From: Enoplosus armatus
Taxonomy: Eukaryota; Chordata; Actinopteri; Centrarchiformes; Enoplosidae
Length of the DNA stretch: 64,000 bases
Direction: 5' to 3'
Assembly (NCBI RefSeq): GCF_043641665.1
Contig: NC_092184.1
Location: forward strand, 16,924,108 to 16,988,107
Shown: piece by piece, positions 1-31,640 of the stretch
Position numbering within the stretch: the stretch's first letter is position 1
Layout: every line of letters begins with the position of its first letter
Made by a program: the position numbers and the translations under genes
The notes under the pieces: model-generated
Databases searched by the model: none
The model's input: the letters and a program-made list of their open reading frames with translations, nothing else
What the model was told of the DNA's origin: nothing

Positions 1-3000
1 ACATAAACATGCAGCTGGTCGATCTGCAGCTGAATGGAGACTGTGGCGTTGTGTCGTCCTGCGTTATTGTCGTGATGATTTGAGGAATCTGTGATTCAGC
101 TCAGACTGAAGGAAGTCTTAATTTCTTAATGGCATCAAGTTGGAGAATCACCCATCGTGGCTTATTTAGTCATGAAAGACAAAAACAAAGGAATACATCC
201 TGCTGCTTCCACTTCAAGGATCCTTCGTGTTGATGCACATCAAAGCATTTCCACACTTATATTTCCTCAAGCCATGACAGAAATCCTCCACTGGCCAAAT
301 CTCTGTAAGGAGGACATTTTCAGAGACAGATGGAGAAGCTCCAATCAGTCCAGGACAAAATAAAAATAGGAGACATTTATGAACGCTTCAGCAGTGTTTG
401 GCTTTTCTCATCTGGCAGTGAAGTACCCCAGAGTGCCTGTCAACGCAGGTACAGCATGTCAATCCAAAATAGAAATCAGCCAGGGCTGGTTCTTGTTCTC
501 GTAGAAAAGGGGAAATTGTTCTCGTCCTGACGTGGTCTCAGGGATGTGAAAAATGTTAAGCTCTTTCCTCTTTGCTGTTCCCACACCAGATAAAAGTTCC
601 AGTTCTTCTCTGTGCAGTCGTTCCACTCTCCCCAAGAAATTGCACAAGCTGGCCAAAGCAGAGTCTCGGCTAATTTGTAATTTTAAATTTTAAATTTTAA
701 TTTGTGGCAATATTTCAACTTCACCACACTCGGCTGTCATCTGACGCACTTCACAGCTTGTCTGTCTCTGTGTAAAAATCCCTCAGAATAAAAAATCAGC
801 TGTGTTTCTTCCCTCTGTTTCCCCCTCTGTGGTGCAAGGAGCGAGCGCTTTCCAGAGTGGCCTGTCAGCATCAATATTTAACAAGAACCTCTTGCTGTGT
901 TGCTGTCACAGTTAAAGTTTCCATGTCCCTGTCGTTGTGCGTTGGATGACATGTTCTCTGGTCTGCAGTGTCTTCTGTTCGGCTCTCTTACTGTCCTATT
1001 CAGCTCTTCCTCTCTGCTTGGATGTTAGGTTTTGCTCTGACCTGGTCTGATTTGTTCCTTACCTCTATGTTCAGTTTTTTTTTTGGTCTGTTCAGCTCTT
1101 TTTAACCTCTCTACCATTTTCTGTCCTTTCCACGGTCAACCTTCTTGAAGCTTGTTCTCCCATATGCAAACCTCAGTCATGTTCCCACCCTGTGGCAAGA
1201 CACAGTCACTCAGGACTTTCACCCCTGTAGCTGCTCAAGTTTTCATTAAGACTGTCCTTCTGTCTTTCGCTGTTTTTCTGTCCACTGTCCGCCCTGCAGC
1301 AAAACCTTGATTCAACCTTCCCTCAACCCCTCTTCAGTCATATCAAACCCTCCACTTTCTAAACTCAACCTCTTCTCGCCTTCCTCTCCCTCTGGCAAGC
1401 TGATTCACTTGGCCTCACTCACTCACCAGCTTGGCTGCTTCTGTCCTCATCCTGTCCTTCCTCTGTCTAATGACTGCTCAATTCTGCTAAAGTCCTCTCT
1501 ATTCTGCCCCTATATATCGCTCATTGTCCCTCTATCTCCCTCTACCTCTCCTCTTGCATGCAGAACACACAGTATTCTAGCTGCTGTGCTCTGAGTCATA
1601 CTGCTCTCTCCTCCCTTTTCCTCCCAGAAGCTTGCAAATGTTCCTGTTTTTTTTTTTGTTTTTTTTGGTTTCCTCTCTCTCTAACACCACGGTAGGATCC
1701 GTTCAGCATTCCTCTATGTCCCAGCCACAAAAATGACGCCTCAGCATCCTGCTGAGACAGATGGAGGGACAGCCTGTGGATAGACGATCAAGCAGAGAGA
1801 CAAAAAGGAAGGCGAGAGAGAGACAAAATTTCCTCAACAGAGACAGAGGAGTCTGCCTTTAAATGCTTGTCTGTTTCTCTCTGTGTTCTTGCAGCTGCTA
1901 ATAGTCTCGTATCTTGATTACAGGTGGTTTCTTCTCTCCTCTTCTGACAGGAGGAGGTGTCTTTTCACTTGCTGTGGTCAGTGATGCAAGTTGTTGCTTC
2001 TTCAAGTACACGTTTGTCACAGCCTAGAAAATAAAAGTAAAAGCTCAAGCAGTGGTAAATGTTCCCTGAAATCAAGTACAACAGATAGACTCAGAGAGGG
2101 ATTGGAGAAGAAGGATATGTGGAGATGAACATATATATATATATATAAAAGAGATGCCCTCAGGATCTGTGAAAGTGACAGCAGAGAAGATATGGAGGGA
2201 GGAGGAGGAGGAGGATGAAGAAGAGGGGATGGGGGGTTGTGGAGAAAAGCGTGTGTGTGTGGGTGGAATGGAGAGATGATTGTAAGATGGATATGGAGTG
2301 AAGCGAGAGGAGGAGTTTGCCAGATAAGGGAGAGGAATGAAAACATGGAAGGATGGTGGGTTAGATGGACAGGGGGTAGAGGAAGAGAAAGATGGACATA
2401 TGCATGGATTCATGGATGGTTTGACAGGTTGACTGCTCTTCTCCAGGAAATCTTTGATCCAGCTGTCATGGAAGGAAAGGCCTCTCCCAGCCTCTAATTA
2501 GTATTCAAAATATATCATATACATATTTTAGAGTGAGCTTAACGCTATTTGATATTTTACCTGTATGGGAATCCTGTCGTGCACTGCTCCTCTTCCCCTC
2601 TCTCTCTTAATTTCTACCTCTCTCATCGATTCTCTCCATCCCTCTGTCTGCTCCTGCAGCCTCAGTCTGTGCTATCACTAAAATGCAGCATCCCTCTTCC
2701 CTCCTCCTCTCTGTCTCTCCCACAGTTTCCCTCATTTCCCTCCCTCTCTATATTTGTCCTTCTCTGCCTCTCCCTGCATCTCCTCTCCTCCTTCTTTTTT
2801 CTCTAGCCCCCCGCCACCTTCTGTCTCTCCTTCCCCCCATATTCCATCCCCACCTCTCTGCCTCCCTCTCGCTTTCGCAGTCCTTCCCTCACTAAGAGAA
2901 GCTTCGAGAACAGAGTGGACAAGCTCTGGGAGTACAAAGCTCTCAGGACATGTGAACACCATTCACAACCCTGCCACATGAATAATACACACACAATACA

Positions 3001-3584
3001 TTCATATTTTCTCATATGCATGCACATGTGGAAAACCCACACACACACTCTCACAGACTCCCTCTCTCTCCATCTGGCTGGCAAAAACAAAAAACACATC
3101 CTGCTGAAAAATGAGCATACTAGTGAGGTTTTTGTTATGCATGTGTACCTGAGCAACATTCACAGGGCAGCCACACTAAAACACAACACGCTGAAAGCAT
3201 CGATAATGAAAGGGGTTTTTCTGCAGTGTGAGACCACAGCTGCAAATCAATGAAAGATTGAACAGAGAATATATGTAGTGCATGTTCATGTGACTGCAGC
3301 CCGGCAAATGCATGGTGCACGTGCTGGGCAAACGACGTTCTCATTTGAAATGGAAATTAAGTTTGACAGACAAAGCGGCCGAGTCATTGAACAAATAAAT
3401 GAAACATCAGCCGCATTAGGTTTGTCTGAGCGGGGAAAGAAAGAGAGAGATGGAAGAACAGAGAGAGAGAGAGAGAGAGTGTGCATGTATAGTATGTCCG
3501 GATGTGCCTGTTGCCACATATTGAACATGTGTGCATACATGTTTAAACTATGACATGTATGGATGTATGTCTATCACATCGTTC

Positions 3585-3586
<2 letters not shown>

Positions 3587-3622
<36 letters not shown>

Positions 3623-3651
3623 AGTGTGTGTGTGTGTGTGTGTGTGTGAGT

Positions 3652-3683
<32 letters not shown>
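3587..3683. repeat. (TG)n microsatellite, interrupted
   Basis: About 97 bp of TG with cgcg, ag and tt interruptions; a second tract follows at 3776-3821. Confidence 0.95.
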
Positions 3684-3684
<1 letters not shown>

Positions 3685-3775
3685 GCTGGTTAGTGCTGTC
3701 CTTTTGGCCTCTAGCATCACCCAGTGCCACCATCTGTGCTGCCAGCCGAATGGGCAGGGTGTGTGTCTGCACAAA

Positions 3776-3821
3776 TGTGTGTGTGTGTGTGTGTGTGTGT
3801 GTCTGTGTGTGTATGTGTGAG
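3776..3821. repeat. (TG)n microsatellite
   Basis: TG repeat with two single-base interruptions. Confidence 0.9.
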
Positions 3822-5514
3822 TGGGAGGAGACTTATTTGGGTGAACAGATCAACATCATTGGTTATGCTATGAATTATATTTCTGCAGTTCTTACATTTG
3901 AATGTCTATAAAGACTCACCCAGGTCACAGGATAAACCTTAGAGTCTTGAGTGAGTCGTCATTTCCAAGCAGCCCCCTCCAGTTGTCTTTGACTTATTGC
4001 TTCTGAATACATTTAAATGTAATGTCAAGGAAATTAAACTTTAATTTGCATTTTCATTATTCATCTTTTGGGTCCCACATTTCATTAGCCTGTTAACCTA
4101 GCTGCTAATTAAGCTACACAGATTTACAGTTGAGGAGCAGGCAGACAAATCTTGTTATTTAGGAAGCTAAACAGCACTGAAGGTGTGATGAGATCTTTTT
4201 GTTTTTGTAGTCTCTTCTGTCTGTCTTTCCAGTCTACAGTCTGGCAGCCCATATAACCTAAAACTGGCATATCAATAGAGACCAGTCAGAGAGCCAAGGT
4301 TGCACGTCTTGAGGTCAATAAAACAATCCCTCTCATGACAGCATCAGTCCAAGATTAAACCACCGTTTTGGTGTGTACATTTTAAACCAATTTCTTTATT
4401 TAATATAACATAGTCTGTTTTAGTCAAGTTTCATTCAAATAACTGCCAGTATCAGATGTCTGATTTGTTTTTCAACACATTTAAAATGAAGCATATTTTG
4501 GATGCCAGCAGGATATTGATACTCCTAAGTGTTCGCTCATGATATGTGAGTGGATTTGGCAGAAACTGGAAGTGAGCCACGTCTCTGCATTTCTTTGCCA
4601 CACATAGTTTGCATCTTCTCTCCCACAAAACGGATCCAGCCTTTACTGCATGCGCAAGAAAATGTCAAATACATATCTCAACTTCCACTCTGGTGTACGG
4701 TGACAATTGTTGAGCGTTATCTGATCTTATCAGTCATGCTACAGCTTTTAAAACCCACATACAATGTAGGACTAATAATCGTGACTAATAACCACTGGTT
4801 TTAAGCCATAGGTGAGCAGATCATTTTTTTGAGAATGCATGCATTATTCATAATATTTGACTCGCTCGCAAGTCACAATGTAAAACAGCTGAATATGACC
4901 ATTTTATATATTGAGTGAACAGTTTCAACATTTGCACAGTTCTGTCAGGAACATTTACATCATGCGTTGCTGACCACTTGACTGTGACAAAGTTGGCAGT
5001 GAAGACATAAACAGGAAGTGGGCCATATCTCTGTCAAACATCAAACATGCTCAGTGGTTGTCCTCATTTTGCTTTGCCCCAGGAATTATTGCTTGCAGTA
5101 TTTATATATTTTCTTTGACACAAAAACACTCTGTGAGGAGAGAAGAGTGAGAGAGGCAGCCGCACTGTAGCACTGGTAACACCTTTTGATAGTCCACTGT
5201 TGATTCTGTATGAAGTTGAGTATCAAGAAAATTAGTCTTAACAGATAAATAAACTGTCATGGCAATGCCCACTCAATCTCCGCCTCACGTCACTTACAGT
5301 CAAACCTCTGTCTCTCTGGTCTCTGTTGCAACATTCATCCGTTTAGGGGCTGAATGCCGAATGTATCTCAGTGCCAAATACGTCACATCAAGTCAACATG
5401 ACTGCACTTTTCGTTTCAAAGGCTCCTCCAAATGCGACAGAGGAATACATCTTATGTTGCTAGCTATCTGTACCTTACTTTCTGACTGGTTATCCATGGC
5501 TTAAATTCAGCTTG

Positions 5515-5635
5515 ACAGCTGATTCCACTATGCTTTTTCTGTCCTTGGGCAAGACACTGAACCCCAAAATGCTGTGGTCCCAGTGGTCACCTTGCATGGT
5601 AGCTCACTGCCATCTGTGTGTGAGTGTGAGTGTGT

Positions 5636-5672
<37 letters not shown>

Positions 5673-5700
5673 TGTGAATGAGAGGCACTTTGGAGATTTT
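5515..5700 (+). repeat. SINE-like repeat fragment with internal TG expansion
   Basis: Contains tgtccttgggcaagacactg, accccaaaatgctg, caccttgcatggtagctcac and gaatgtgtgaatgagaggca, a pattern typical of a frequent fish interspersed repeat; the (TG)n at 5615-5676 sits where the family has a short TG run. Confidence 0.45.
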
Positions 5701-7351
5701 TTTGGAGACTGACTACTCAAGAGATTAGATGTGTAACTGTTCTTCAACATTTCTTAAAACCTGAAGTAACCGATTTTTTAGATACTTGGGCCACCACAAA
5801 TTGACATGTCATCGTATTTTAAGTTAATAAGGCAAACTTGTTAGCAAACAGTTGGCGACACATCCAGCAGATACGGAGGAACATGATCATTCATTTGGAG
5901 TCGTGTTTGTTTCCACCTGATGAATGCAAGTCCAATATCCACTCTGTTTTTTAACCCACTCCTGAGGGAAATATCTGTCTCTTTAGCTGCTAAATGCTCC
6001 TCTGTGTTCACCAGCTAGTCACTAACTGTGTCTGTCTATTGTTTGGTGCAGGTAGTGTACAGTGGGTTTTTAGATCTTTTTCACTGAAAACAGCTGCTGG
6101 CTGCAGGACAAAACGACACCATGAGAGTGGCGAGAGTGAATCACAAGGCCTTTCAGCCTGGTGTTAAGTTACTCTTTGCCTAACCAAGTATTTGAGTTGC
6201 CTAGCCTTAACCACAATTTATTTACCATGACCTCATTCATTTACTAACTGTAGTTGTCATGTGCAGATAATATAGAAAGTGATCATTTTTCAAATGTTTG
6301 CATTGGACATACAGTAAAACAATGATGTTATTGAACATAATCTGGGGTGCAGAAACATCTAATATCAGATTACATGTCAAAAAGAGTAATGTAATGTTGA
6401 GTAAAAAAATATAAACAAATAACACAATTTCTGTAATTTTAGTAGGCAGTGGGTTTAATATCTACAGATGACATATTCTTTGTGCCCAGATTTTATGATG
6501 TTAATCATTGGCATAAATGTTTCCACATATCAGGCAGTGATAAGCAACATCATGTACAAATGTATGCGCTGTACATATTGGATAAGGCACAGAAGAGCAG
6601 AATTGACGCAGTGGTTAATCCTACTAAATACTTTAGACATGTGGCTCTGGAGTCTTACTTGGAACGAGAGGCAGAGACAGACTGATAGACAGAGAAGACA
6701 GACAGTTAATGAGGAAAATACTGACACATGCATTTCTGGCAGCAGACAGACGCAGGAGAGCAGCAGGAACATCATTTTGCTCATTTGAAAGTTTGCTGCG
6801 TCATTACCCTGATCAGACCTTAGCTGCTCCCTTTTCCCTCATCTGTCTTCTGTATTTCCCTTCTCTCTCCCCTCTTCTTCATTTCACAAACCCAAACCTT
6901 TTGTAAAAAAAGTACAACTACTTTAAACAGCAGAACAGAGTAACACAAGGAGAAGAGAGCTGGAGAGAGTGATTAAGACGGAAATAAAGAGACAGTGCGA
7001 GAGACGGAGAGCTAAATTAGGAACAAAAGACAAGACACCGGGGGGAGGTATCTGTGCGTGTGTGTGCGTGCTCATGCATGCATACCATGTGCATGCTTGC
7101 ATTTTGTGTATGTGTGCATCTTTACAAAACCCTTGTGAAACCGCAGGCTACTTAATTCAGTTTTTCTGGTTCAGTCCTCCCCCTCGTGTCTCCGTCTCAC
7201 TTTCATTCTGTTTTGTTTTAGGATCTTTTGGGATGTAATGAACTTATAGAAAGAGATAAAACATATATTAACAACATGTAAGAAAAAAATAAGTCTAATT
7301 GTAAAATTTAACAGGTTATCACATATATGAAAGAAGTAGTAAGTAAATAAA

Positions 7352-7373
7352 CCCCCCCCCCCCCCCCCCCCCC
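7352..7373. repeat. Homopolymer C22
   Basis: Twenty-two uninterrupted cytosines between AT-rich flanks. The length in an assembly may be inexact. Confidence 0.9.
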
Positions 7374-8439
7374 ACATCAAAATATCGTCTTTATTGCAGG
7401 AGCAGAGGTGTTTTACTGCAGATCAATAAGACATCCTATTCATTCCTTTTGACTCTGATCCAGTTCAGGGATATTCATCGTCTTAATTGGACATAGATCC
7501 ATTAGATGTAATTAATGTCTCAGTTAGATTGTCTTCTGGCAAAGATTATCGTCTCTCTCTTCCTCTTGTACTGTCATTCACTGCCCCCTCCCTCTCTCTC
7601 TGCACTCTTTTCAATATATCGCTGTATGTCTCTTTATTTGCCTTCTAAATAAACTATATAGCAATTCTGACAGTAGCTAAAGTCAAAGCTGTAATGACAG
7701 GATCCTGCATACACACATATATGCAGACACTTGCAGTACAAAGCTAATTTGCAGGAGATCTGTGTGTACAACAGAAGAATCATCATCACAACAGACACAA
7801 AAAATGCTGTACATGTGCATGTCCAAAAATGTAAAACATACATGCGCACATTTGCATCACTGTTAACGTATATAAACAGATGCGCATGTGTTTTTTCTTC
7901 ACCATAAATCTGGGTCAACAGCAGACCACTAGACTGTGTAAATATGCAGCTATAATAAACTGCACAGGGTTATGGCTCTCCCTTGCGCTGATGTTTGGGA
8001 CTGCAGGATGTTCTGTAATGAAGTGTTTTTTACTGCTGTTGCAAAGAAAAAGCCTCGAAATCTGATGGCTGAAACTTTGACAAACCTTCCCACATTTTGA
8101 ATAAAAAATATGGGGTGTTTTTGGAGAGACTAACCAAACATGTTTGTGTTGGTCACTGCATCCTCAGGCTGCTTCTGGATGGAGGAACTCTGCAAGGCCT
8201 GATCCCCTGCTCGAGTGAAGCCACTCAGGTGTGAGTGTATATATGGATGTAATTCTCTTTGCCTTCCCCAGGCCAGAGCTGTTGTTGGAACGTGTTTTCA
8301 GTCACCTTGCTTGATTAAATAATAGAAATCCTGTGTCTGAAACAAGGTCTCCCCCGAGGCTTTAGGTAACACACTATATAAAGTACAGATGTGAACAGCT
8401 GTGGCCAGCCTGCCTGAAGCACACTTTGATTGTAAGAAT

Positions 8440-8621
8440 TTGATATATAGAGTAACTGACTAACACATGCAAATGGTAGTTCTTGCTTTATCTTTCTTTC
8501 TTCCTTTATATTTATTTATATTTACCTACTATGTTTTCTGTTATGCAGCAATATACCATAGCAAAGCAAGCTTGTATGTGAAAACCTACTTAGCAATAAA
8601 CCTGATTCTGATTCTGAAAAC
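8440..8621 (+). mobile_element. Second retroelement 3' end, short tail
   Basis: Ends cttagcaataaacctgattc followed by another ATTCTG unit, preceded by a T-rich stretch and 'cttgtatgtgaaaac'. Same type of end as at 10.9 kb but more diverged. Confidence 0.5.
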
Positions 8622-8636
8622 ACTGTCTCACCGGTC

Positions 8637-8677
8637 ATAACTCATATGATATATGAGCTCATATGATATATGAGATC
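8637..8677. repeat. Tandem palindromic 'ctcatatgatatatgag' pair
   Basis: Two adjoining copies of a 17-bp unit with arms ctcatat/atatgag; the junction atatgagctcatat is itself a perfect palindrome. Confidence 0.85.
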
Positions 8678-10675
8678 TTCCACTTGTGATAAAAGTTGAC
8701 ACATGACTGCCTCCCTCTGGTCTGGAAGCAGAAGCAAAAAATATAACAGACTTTATTTGTTCACAGTGTATGAAGCATATAGTTGATATGGCATAAAACT
8801 GCTCTCTCTGTAATGACCATATAATTTGATTATTCACTGGAAATATTGAGATCTAAAGTAGACGATCATAGATGCGATCATCTGTCCCTGTTCATTCGCT
8901 CCAGTGCCTCCTTACCTGCCTGACTGCCTGGAAACTCTCTAAAATAAGACTCATAGCTTGAAATAAAAAGGCATTTGCTTCAGTCAGTTCAGGTCAAATG
9001 TGCTGCAAGTTAAACTTCACAGAAGGACTTTCTGCTGACATGCACTCAGACACCACACATACTGTATATGACAGTATACATGCATACACACTCATAATAT
9101 AGACAGGAATAGACACTTACTGTACACCGACAGACACACAAGCATAAAGCGTTTCTTCATTCATTCATGCCAACGTCTCTGACTGTGCATTGTGTTGCAC
9201 ATCATTACGTTTGTTGGTGTGTAATGAACTGTATAGCAGTTAGCAGTACAGGGGACAAAATAGACATATTTGTTTGTCAGTCAGCTTTTCTTTTCTTTTT
9301 GACTTAAAATGTTTTATCAATTAGAAATACTCAATTAAAGCACATCACATATTTACAGAGGTGTGTGTTGTTTTTCCTTCTGTGTTTAATATGAAACAGT
9401 CTTTAAGATGTGTGTGTTGTCTGATTTGACACTAATGCTGTGTTGTCATTTAGTATTGTTACATGGGCTCTTGGGTCAAAATTACCTCTCAGAAAAGACA
9501 ATGTAGCAGTGGCGAAAATTCAGTCTTCATATAATGTAGATATAAACTACATTACAGTTGGGAAACCAGATATTTATTATGTGTAGTTGTAATTTTCACA
9601 TTAAAAGCAGAAGATTTACACTATGCTGCCAAATGTCATGCTGTGTTTTCTCACATTCAATTGACATGAAGCTTTCCACCCACAGAGGTCAGTGCAGGAT
9701 GAGCAGTTTAATCATCTGGGTTTTTTTTCCCTTTTATGCTAATGGATTCCTTAATTTGTTCAAGCAGCAATGCTTCTGTCTGTCCATTCAGCCATCTGTT
9801 CATGCATTCATTTATGCTCTTGTTTTGATGTAAATGATTTCTATGCTACAGACTTTCTTACGGTCATGACAGAATATTGTTTTCTGACAAAACCATCCAC
9901 TGATTCTTTCCTACCACAGATATGTTGATTAAATACTGTCTGGCCTGTGCATTTACTTTTATGACGATGTAACTGACTTCCACGGGCAAATACTACTGTT
10001 TTTAAACATTTTTAAACATTATCAAATTTGTGTAGAAATTGTTATAGAAAATGTTGTGTGCTGCCTTCCACCTCGCTGAACTGTGATTCCTTCAGAGCTA
10101 CAACCCGTCAGCACTGGAATCTGTCCCAGTCTGTTTTCCTTCTGTCTAAACCTTGAAAACCTTGTACATAAGAAGGCAGGGCAGCTCAACCCTCTCACCC
10201 CCCAAAAACAAATTCTCTTTCAGATAGCAAGATGTTGTTGAATATCTTAAATGCCTACATCTTCTCCAAGAAAGTGTGTTAACTCAGAGACAACCTAAAC
10301 GTTTTCTTCTGTCCATCTGTTCACATAATGTGAGTGTGTGTGTTGTAAACTGCAGAGCGCCTGGCTAACACATGGTGACTACAGATCAGGAATATTGCTG
10401 TTTCATCTTACTCTTTCCCGTCTGATCACAGTTACAAGGTGAAAAAAAGTGGGATGTTAAAAATCCTGAAATCTGTTGTTACTGGTGGATGAATTTGGAA
10501 ATCTGAGGGGATCAAGTATGGAAGTTTTTATTGGACTAGTTGTAACCCACAGGAGACAATTCACAAATGTGTACCGTGATCCACAAATATTTCACTATCC
10601 ACAAACATTTTTGTATTTGTGTTGTGTAAAGTCATATCCACAAACACACCTGACAAACTCTCACTGACTATTAAC

Positions 10676-10903
10676 GCACCCACCCCCTACTGGACACTTT
10701 ATCTGGACACTTTATTTTATTCTGGTCACTGCACTGTTTGTTATTTATCTTATTTTTATTTTTATTTTTATTCTTATTTTACCTTTTATATTCTACTTAT
10801 TTGTTATCGAAACAATAGCACCTTCAGACCACGGCAAATTCCTTGTAATGTATGTTACTTGGCAATAAACAGATTCTGATTCTGATTCTGATTCTGATAC
10901 AGA
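10676..10903 (+). mobile_element. Non-LTR retrotransposon 3' end with (ATTCTG)n tail
   Basis: An AT-rich segment (ctggacactttat..., then Ttattttta runs) ends in ggcaataaacagattctg with ATTCTG repeated. This is the familiar 3' end of truncated fish retroelements. A 5'-truncated copy, plus orientation; the family is not named with certainty. Confidence 0.6.
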
Positions 10904-11028
10904 GCGATTTGCCAAAATGCAAACAAGGATAAACTAATAATGTCCAACAGAAACTTCCATAACCCAAGGACACCATCTCACTCAAAGAGCCACATAATGG
11001 GAAGAACAGTTTGAGTCTCACAGTGAAA

Positions 11029-11030
11029 GT

Positions 11031-11070
<40 letters not shown>
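11029..11070. repeat. (TG)n microsatellite
   Basis: About 20 TG units with one TA interruption. Confidence 0.95.
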
Positions 11071-11072
<2 letters not shown>

Positions 11073-11175
11073 GCTGCTGGAGAAAAGTTGAAGTGAATCA
11101 ATGTGAGCCATCGCTCTTCTTCAGCACATTAGAATACACAGGCAGAGAAAAATAGTAGTCACTTTGCAGTAAAAC

Positions 11176-12185
11176 TTTATTCATCTCACAGGCACTCTGT
11201 GCCCTGAAATCTCTTTATATAAAACTGGAAACATTTTATTACATTCATCATACAGAATGTCCAGCATTGTAAAAACTCTTTAGATCTTTTTCATCTTAAA
11301 ACTACATTCAAAAATGTGTCAAACTGCAAATTGTAAAAGGCTGTTTTAGAAAATAGACCTGCTGAAATGACACGATACAAAAATACAAACCTCTTCTTAG
11401 AACACAATTGACTATCGTAACAGGACATGCTGTCTGTGTGTGAACAGAAGCCACGCAGCCAGAATATGATTTAAGTTTCTCCAAAACTCGCTCAGTCCAC
11501 GTTGACCGTTTGAGCATATGAAAATTATTTGTATTCATGAAAATATATATATATATATATATATGTATATATGCATGTATATGTTGATGCTTGAGGAAGT
11601 AACACCACAAACATCAAACCTTATAAGAGTGATCCTTCATCGACTGTTGCCATCTTTACCAAGAACACTAATGAGACTGAGTAAGTTTTGTTATGAACCA
11701 GAAAGTGAAACAGTGAAATTCATCTGAGGTCTCCTGCAAAGCACGTGGTGGTTGAAGCTCGGTGACGTAGTGACGACTTGGACTCTCTGTTACTAACCGG
11801 ACAGTAAGTTAGCACAGTTATTTCAAGGGAACGTACTTGTACCACAAAACAGTGGACTGAGTGAGTTTGGGAGAAACTCTCATCCTCCATGCTCCTCTGG
11901 TATTTATATAAAGAATTTAAGGTGATGTACATGGACATGTTTTGCATTTAGTGGTGGGTGGGAAATAAAAATATCAATATGGAAAACTGGAAAACATGAA
12001 AAAATATAATTAATGGAAATTTTTGCAAACTAACATCGACAACATTAATGCAGAAAAATGTGCAGTTTGTAATGACCTTTCATACCTTCTTCAAATACTC
12101 TCTTCTTTCTCATCCCATCACTTCCTGTATGTGATACATCCTCCACTGTCTCCTCCTTTCCTTCCTTTACTTTCACCCCTCTTTG
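11176..12185 (-). other. hhipl1: Probable hhipl1 3' UTR with candidate poly(A) signals
   Basis: After the stop there is no further coding similarity. On the minus strand AATAAA occurs at 11235-11240 and 11176-11181, giving a 3' UTR of about 0.95-1.0 kb if used. An AT microsatellite (11542-11572) lies inside. The extent is inferred from the signals only. Confidence 0.35.
11542..11572. repeat. (AT)n microsatellite
   Basis: About 15 AT/GT units inside the likely hhipl1 3' UTR. Confidence 0.9.
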
Positions 12186-30160
<17,975 letters not shown>

Positions 30161-31210
30161 GGCGTGAAGATGCTGTCTTTCAGTTCAGGATAGTCTGGCT
30201 CTTGACCCAATAGTCAAAGCAGCTTGTGTGTGATATATGTGTGAGTATAGGGAAGCCTTGTTTTAAGACAATGCACATGTTACATCTCCGCCAGCATCTG
30301 TCAAGCACAGGTGTGAGGCTCGCAGTTAGCTTTTCTGAGAAAGTTTGGTGTATTGGATGTCCTCATTTGATGTCCTTGGCTCTGCAGTTTCAGGCAAACG
30401 TGTGTGTGTGTGCGCAGAAGCGTGAATGTGTGTATCAAACACACTGACCCAACATCACACCTGCCTGCAAGTTGGCCGGAGACCTACAAAGCGCTCAGAA
30501 TTGCTCTGTTTAATGTATCGACCCACACATCGTGCTTATATGGCAAGCTGATTGTGTAAGGTAAGATGAGGTCAAACTGATCCAGATCCAGTGAAATCTT
30601 TTGATGGTGAGGAGATGTCCAGGTGGTGTGTGGAGGTTAGATTGAACCTCACCAAATCTTCCAATTATTGAAACTTAATGTCCATCACATTACGCTTTCT
30701 CAAAGTTATTTTCTGTGTCCTCAAAAAAAAAAAAAGCATTGCTAAGAGGTAATCCAGCTTCTTAGAAAGTTCAGACGAAATTCAAAAAGCATTTGAAAAA
30801 GTGGCACCTTCAGCCGAAGATCCTGCAAAATATTTACTTCCAGCTCGGAGTCTCTTGGAGAGTCTCGCTGTGTTTGCTCTGGACATGTGCTCACTTGCTG
30901 CAGCGGACATGAGCCATACATACAGACAGCAGGAGAGAGTGGGAGAGAGAGGTTCTTTCATTCAGACACAGAGCCACGCTGCAGCCTCAGCTTAGATCCC
31001 TCCCTCCTCGCCTCTCTCCTCCTCCTCTCTTCTTTTCATTTGCTCTTTCACTCTCCTACAAAGACACATGCATTCCTTCCCATAGCATGTGGTCCATATT
31101 GCCCTGAAGTTGCAACTTTCCACCTCTCCTCCCTCCCGACTCTCCCCCTCTTCAGCATTCCCAGACCTCCTCTCTGTCTCTACCATTTCCAGACAGACTC
31201 ACTCTCGTTG

Positions 31211-31214
<4 letters not shown>

Positions 31215-31250
<36 letters not shown>
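31215..31250. repeat. (TG)n microsatellite
   Basis: About 18 TG units, roughly 1 kb upstream of the hhipl1 start codon. Confidence 0.95.
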
Positions 31251-31458
31251 TCAGATGAATCAAGACGTGTGCTGGAAGTAGAGACCAATGGATTCTCCAG
31301 GCACACTTCCAAATCTTATGTTAAAGAGCAGAACCGGCCAACATTTGTATCTAATTACAGTTCTTCAAGTAGTTGTAGCTGCACATTGTCATTTTCTCAT
31401 AACTTATTAAAGCGGTTATAATCAATATTTTTATATCACCACTGGATCACGTGACTAC

Positions 31459-31640
31459 GGCCCTGTTTACACCTGGTATTACATGCATCTTGGGTGATCC
31501 GATCACATGTGGACAGCTCGTCGTACATCAGTTCACACCTGGCATTAACATGCATGCGTCTCCAGTGACCACTTGTGATCGGATCTCACTTCCCCACTCT
31601 ATATGCAAATAAACACATAAATCATTTCCGTTTGCAAAGA
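31459..31640. mobile_element. Interspersed repeat with duplicated 'tttacacctggtatta' unit
   Basis: The unit ctgtttacacctggtattac...catgca is followed 70 bp later by agttcacacctggcattaac...catgca. An inverted pair (tgatccgatcaca / tgtgatcgga) lies between. This resembles an abundant fish DNA-transposon-derived repeat; borders are uncertain. Confidence 0.45.

Larger units (their letters stand above)
1..8439. other. Intergenic, no gene recognised
   Basis: All ORFs here are short and of simple composition. 1000-1680 and 2575-2890 are strongly C/T-rich on the plus strand and 2090-2420 is purine-rich. There are several TG tracts, one SINE-like fragment and a C22 run. No splice-bounded coding block was found. 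Confidence 0.6.

Noticed and set aside
2017..2413. Two overlapping minus-strand ORFs of 109 and 113 codons
   Set aside because: Derived from a purine-rich simple-sequence patch; Pro/Ser/His-rich with no domain.
3531..3911. 126-codon Cys/Val-rich ORF
   Set aside because: Encoded by (TG)n microsatellites; likewise the Cys-Val and Thr-His ORFs at other TG/CA tracts.
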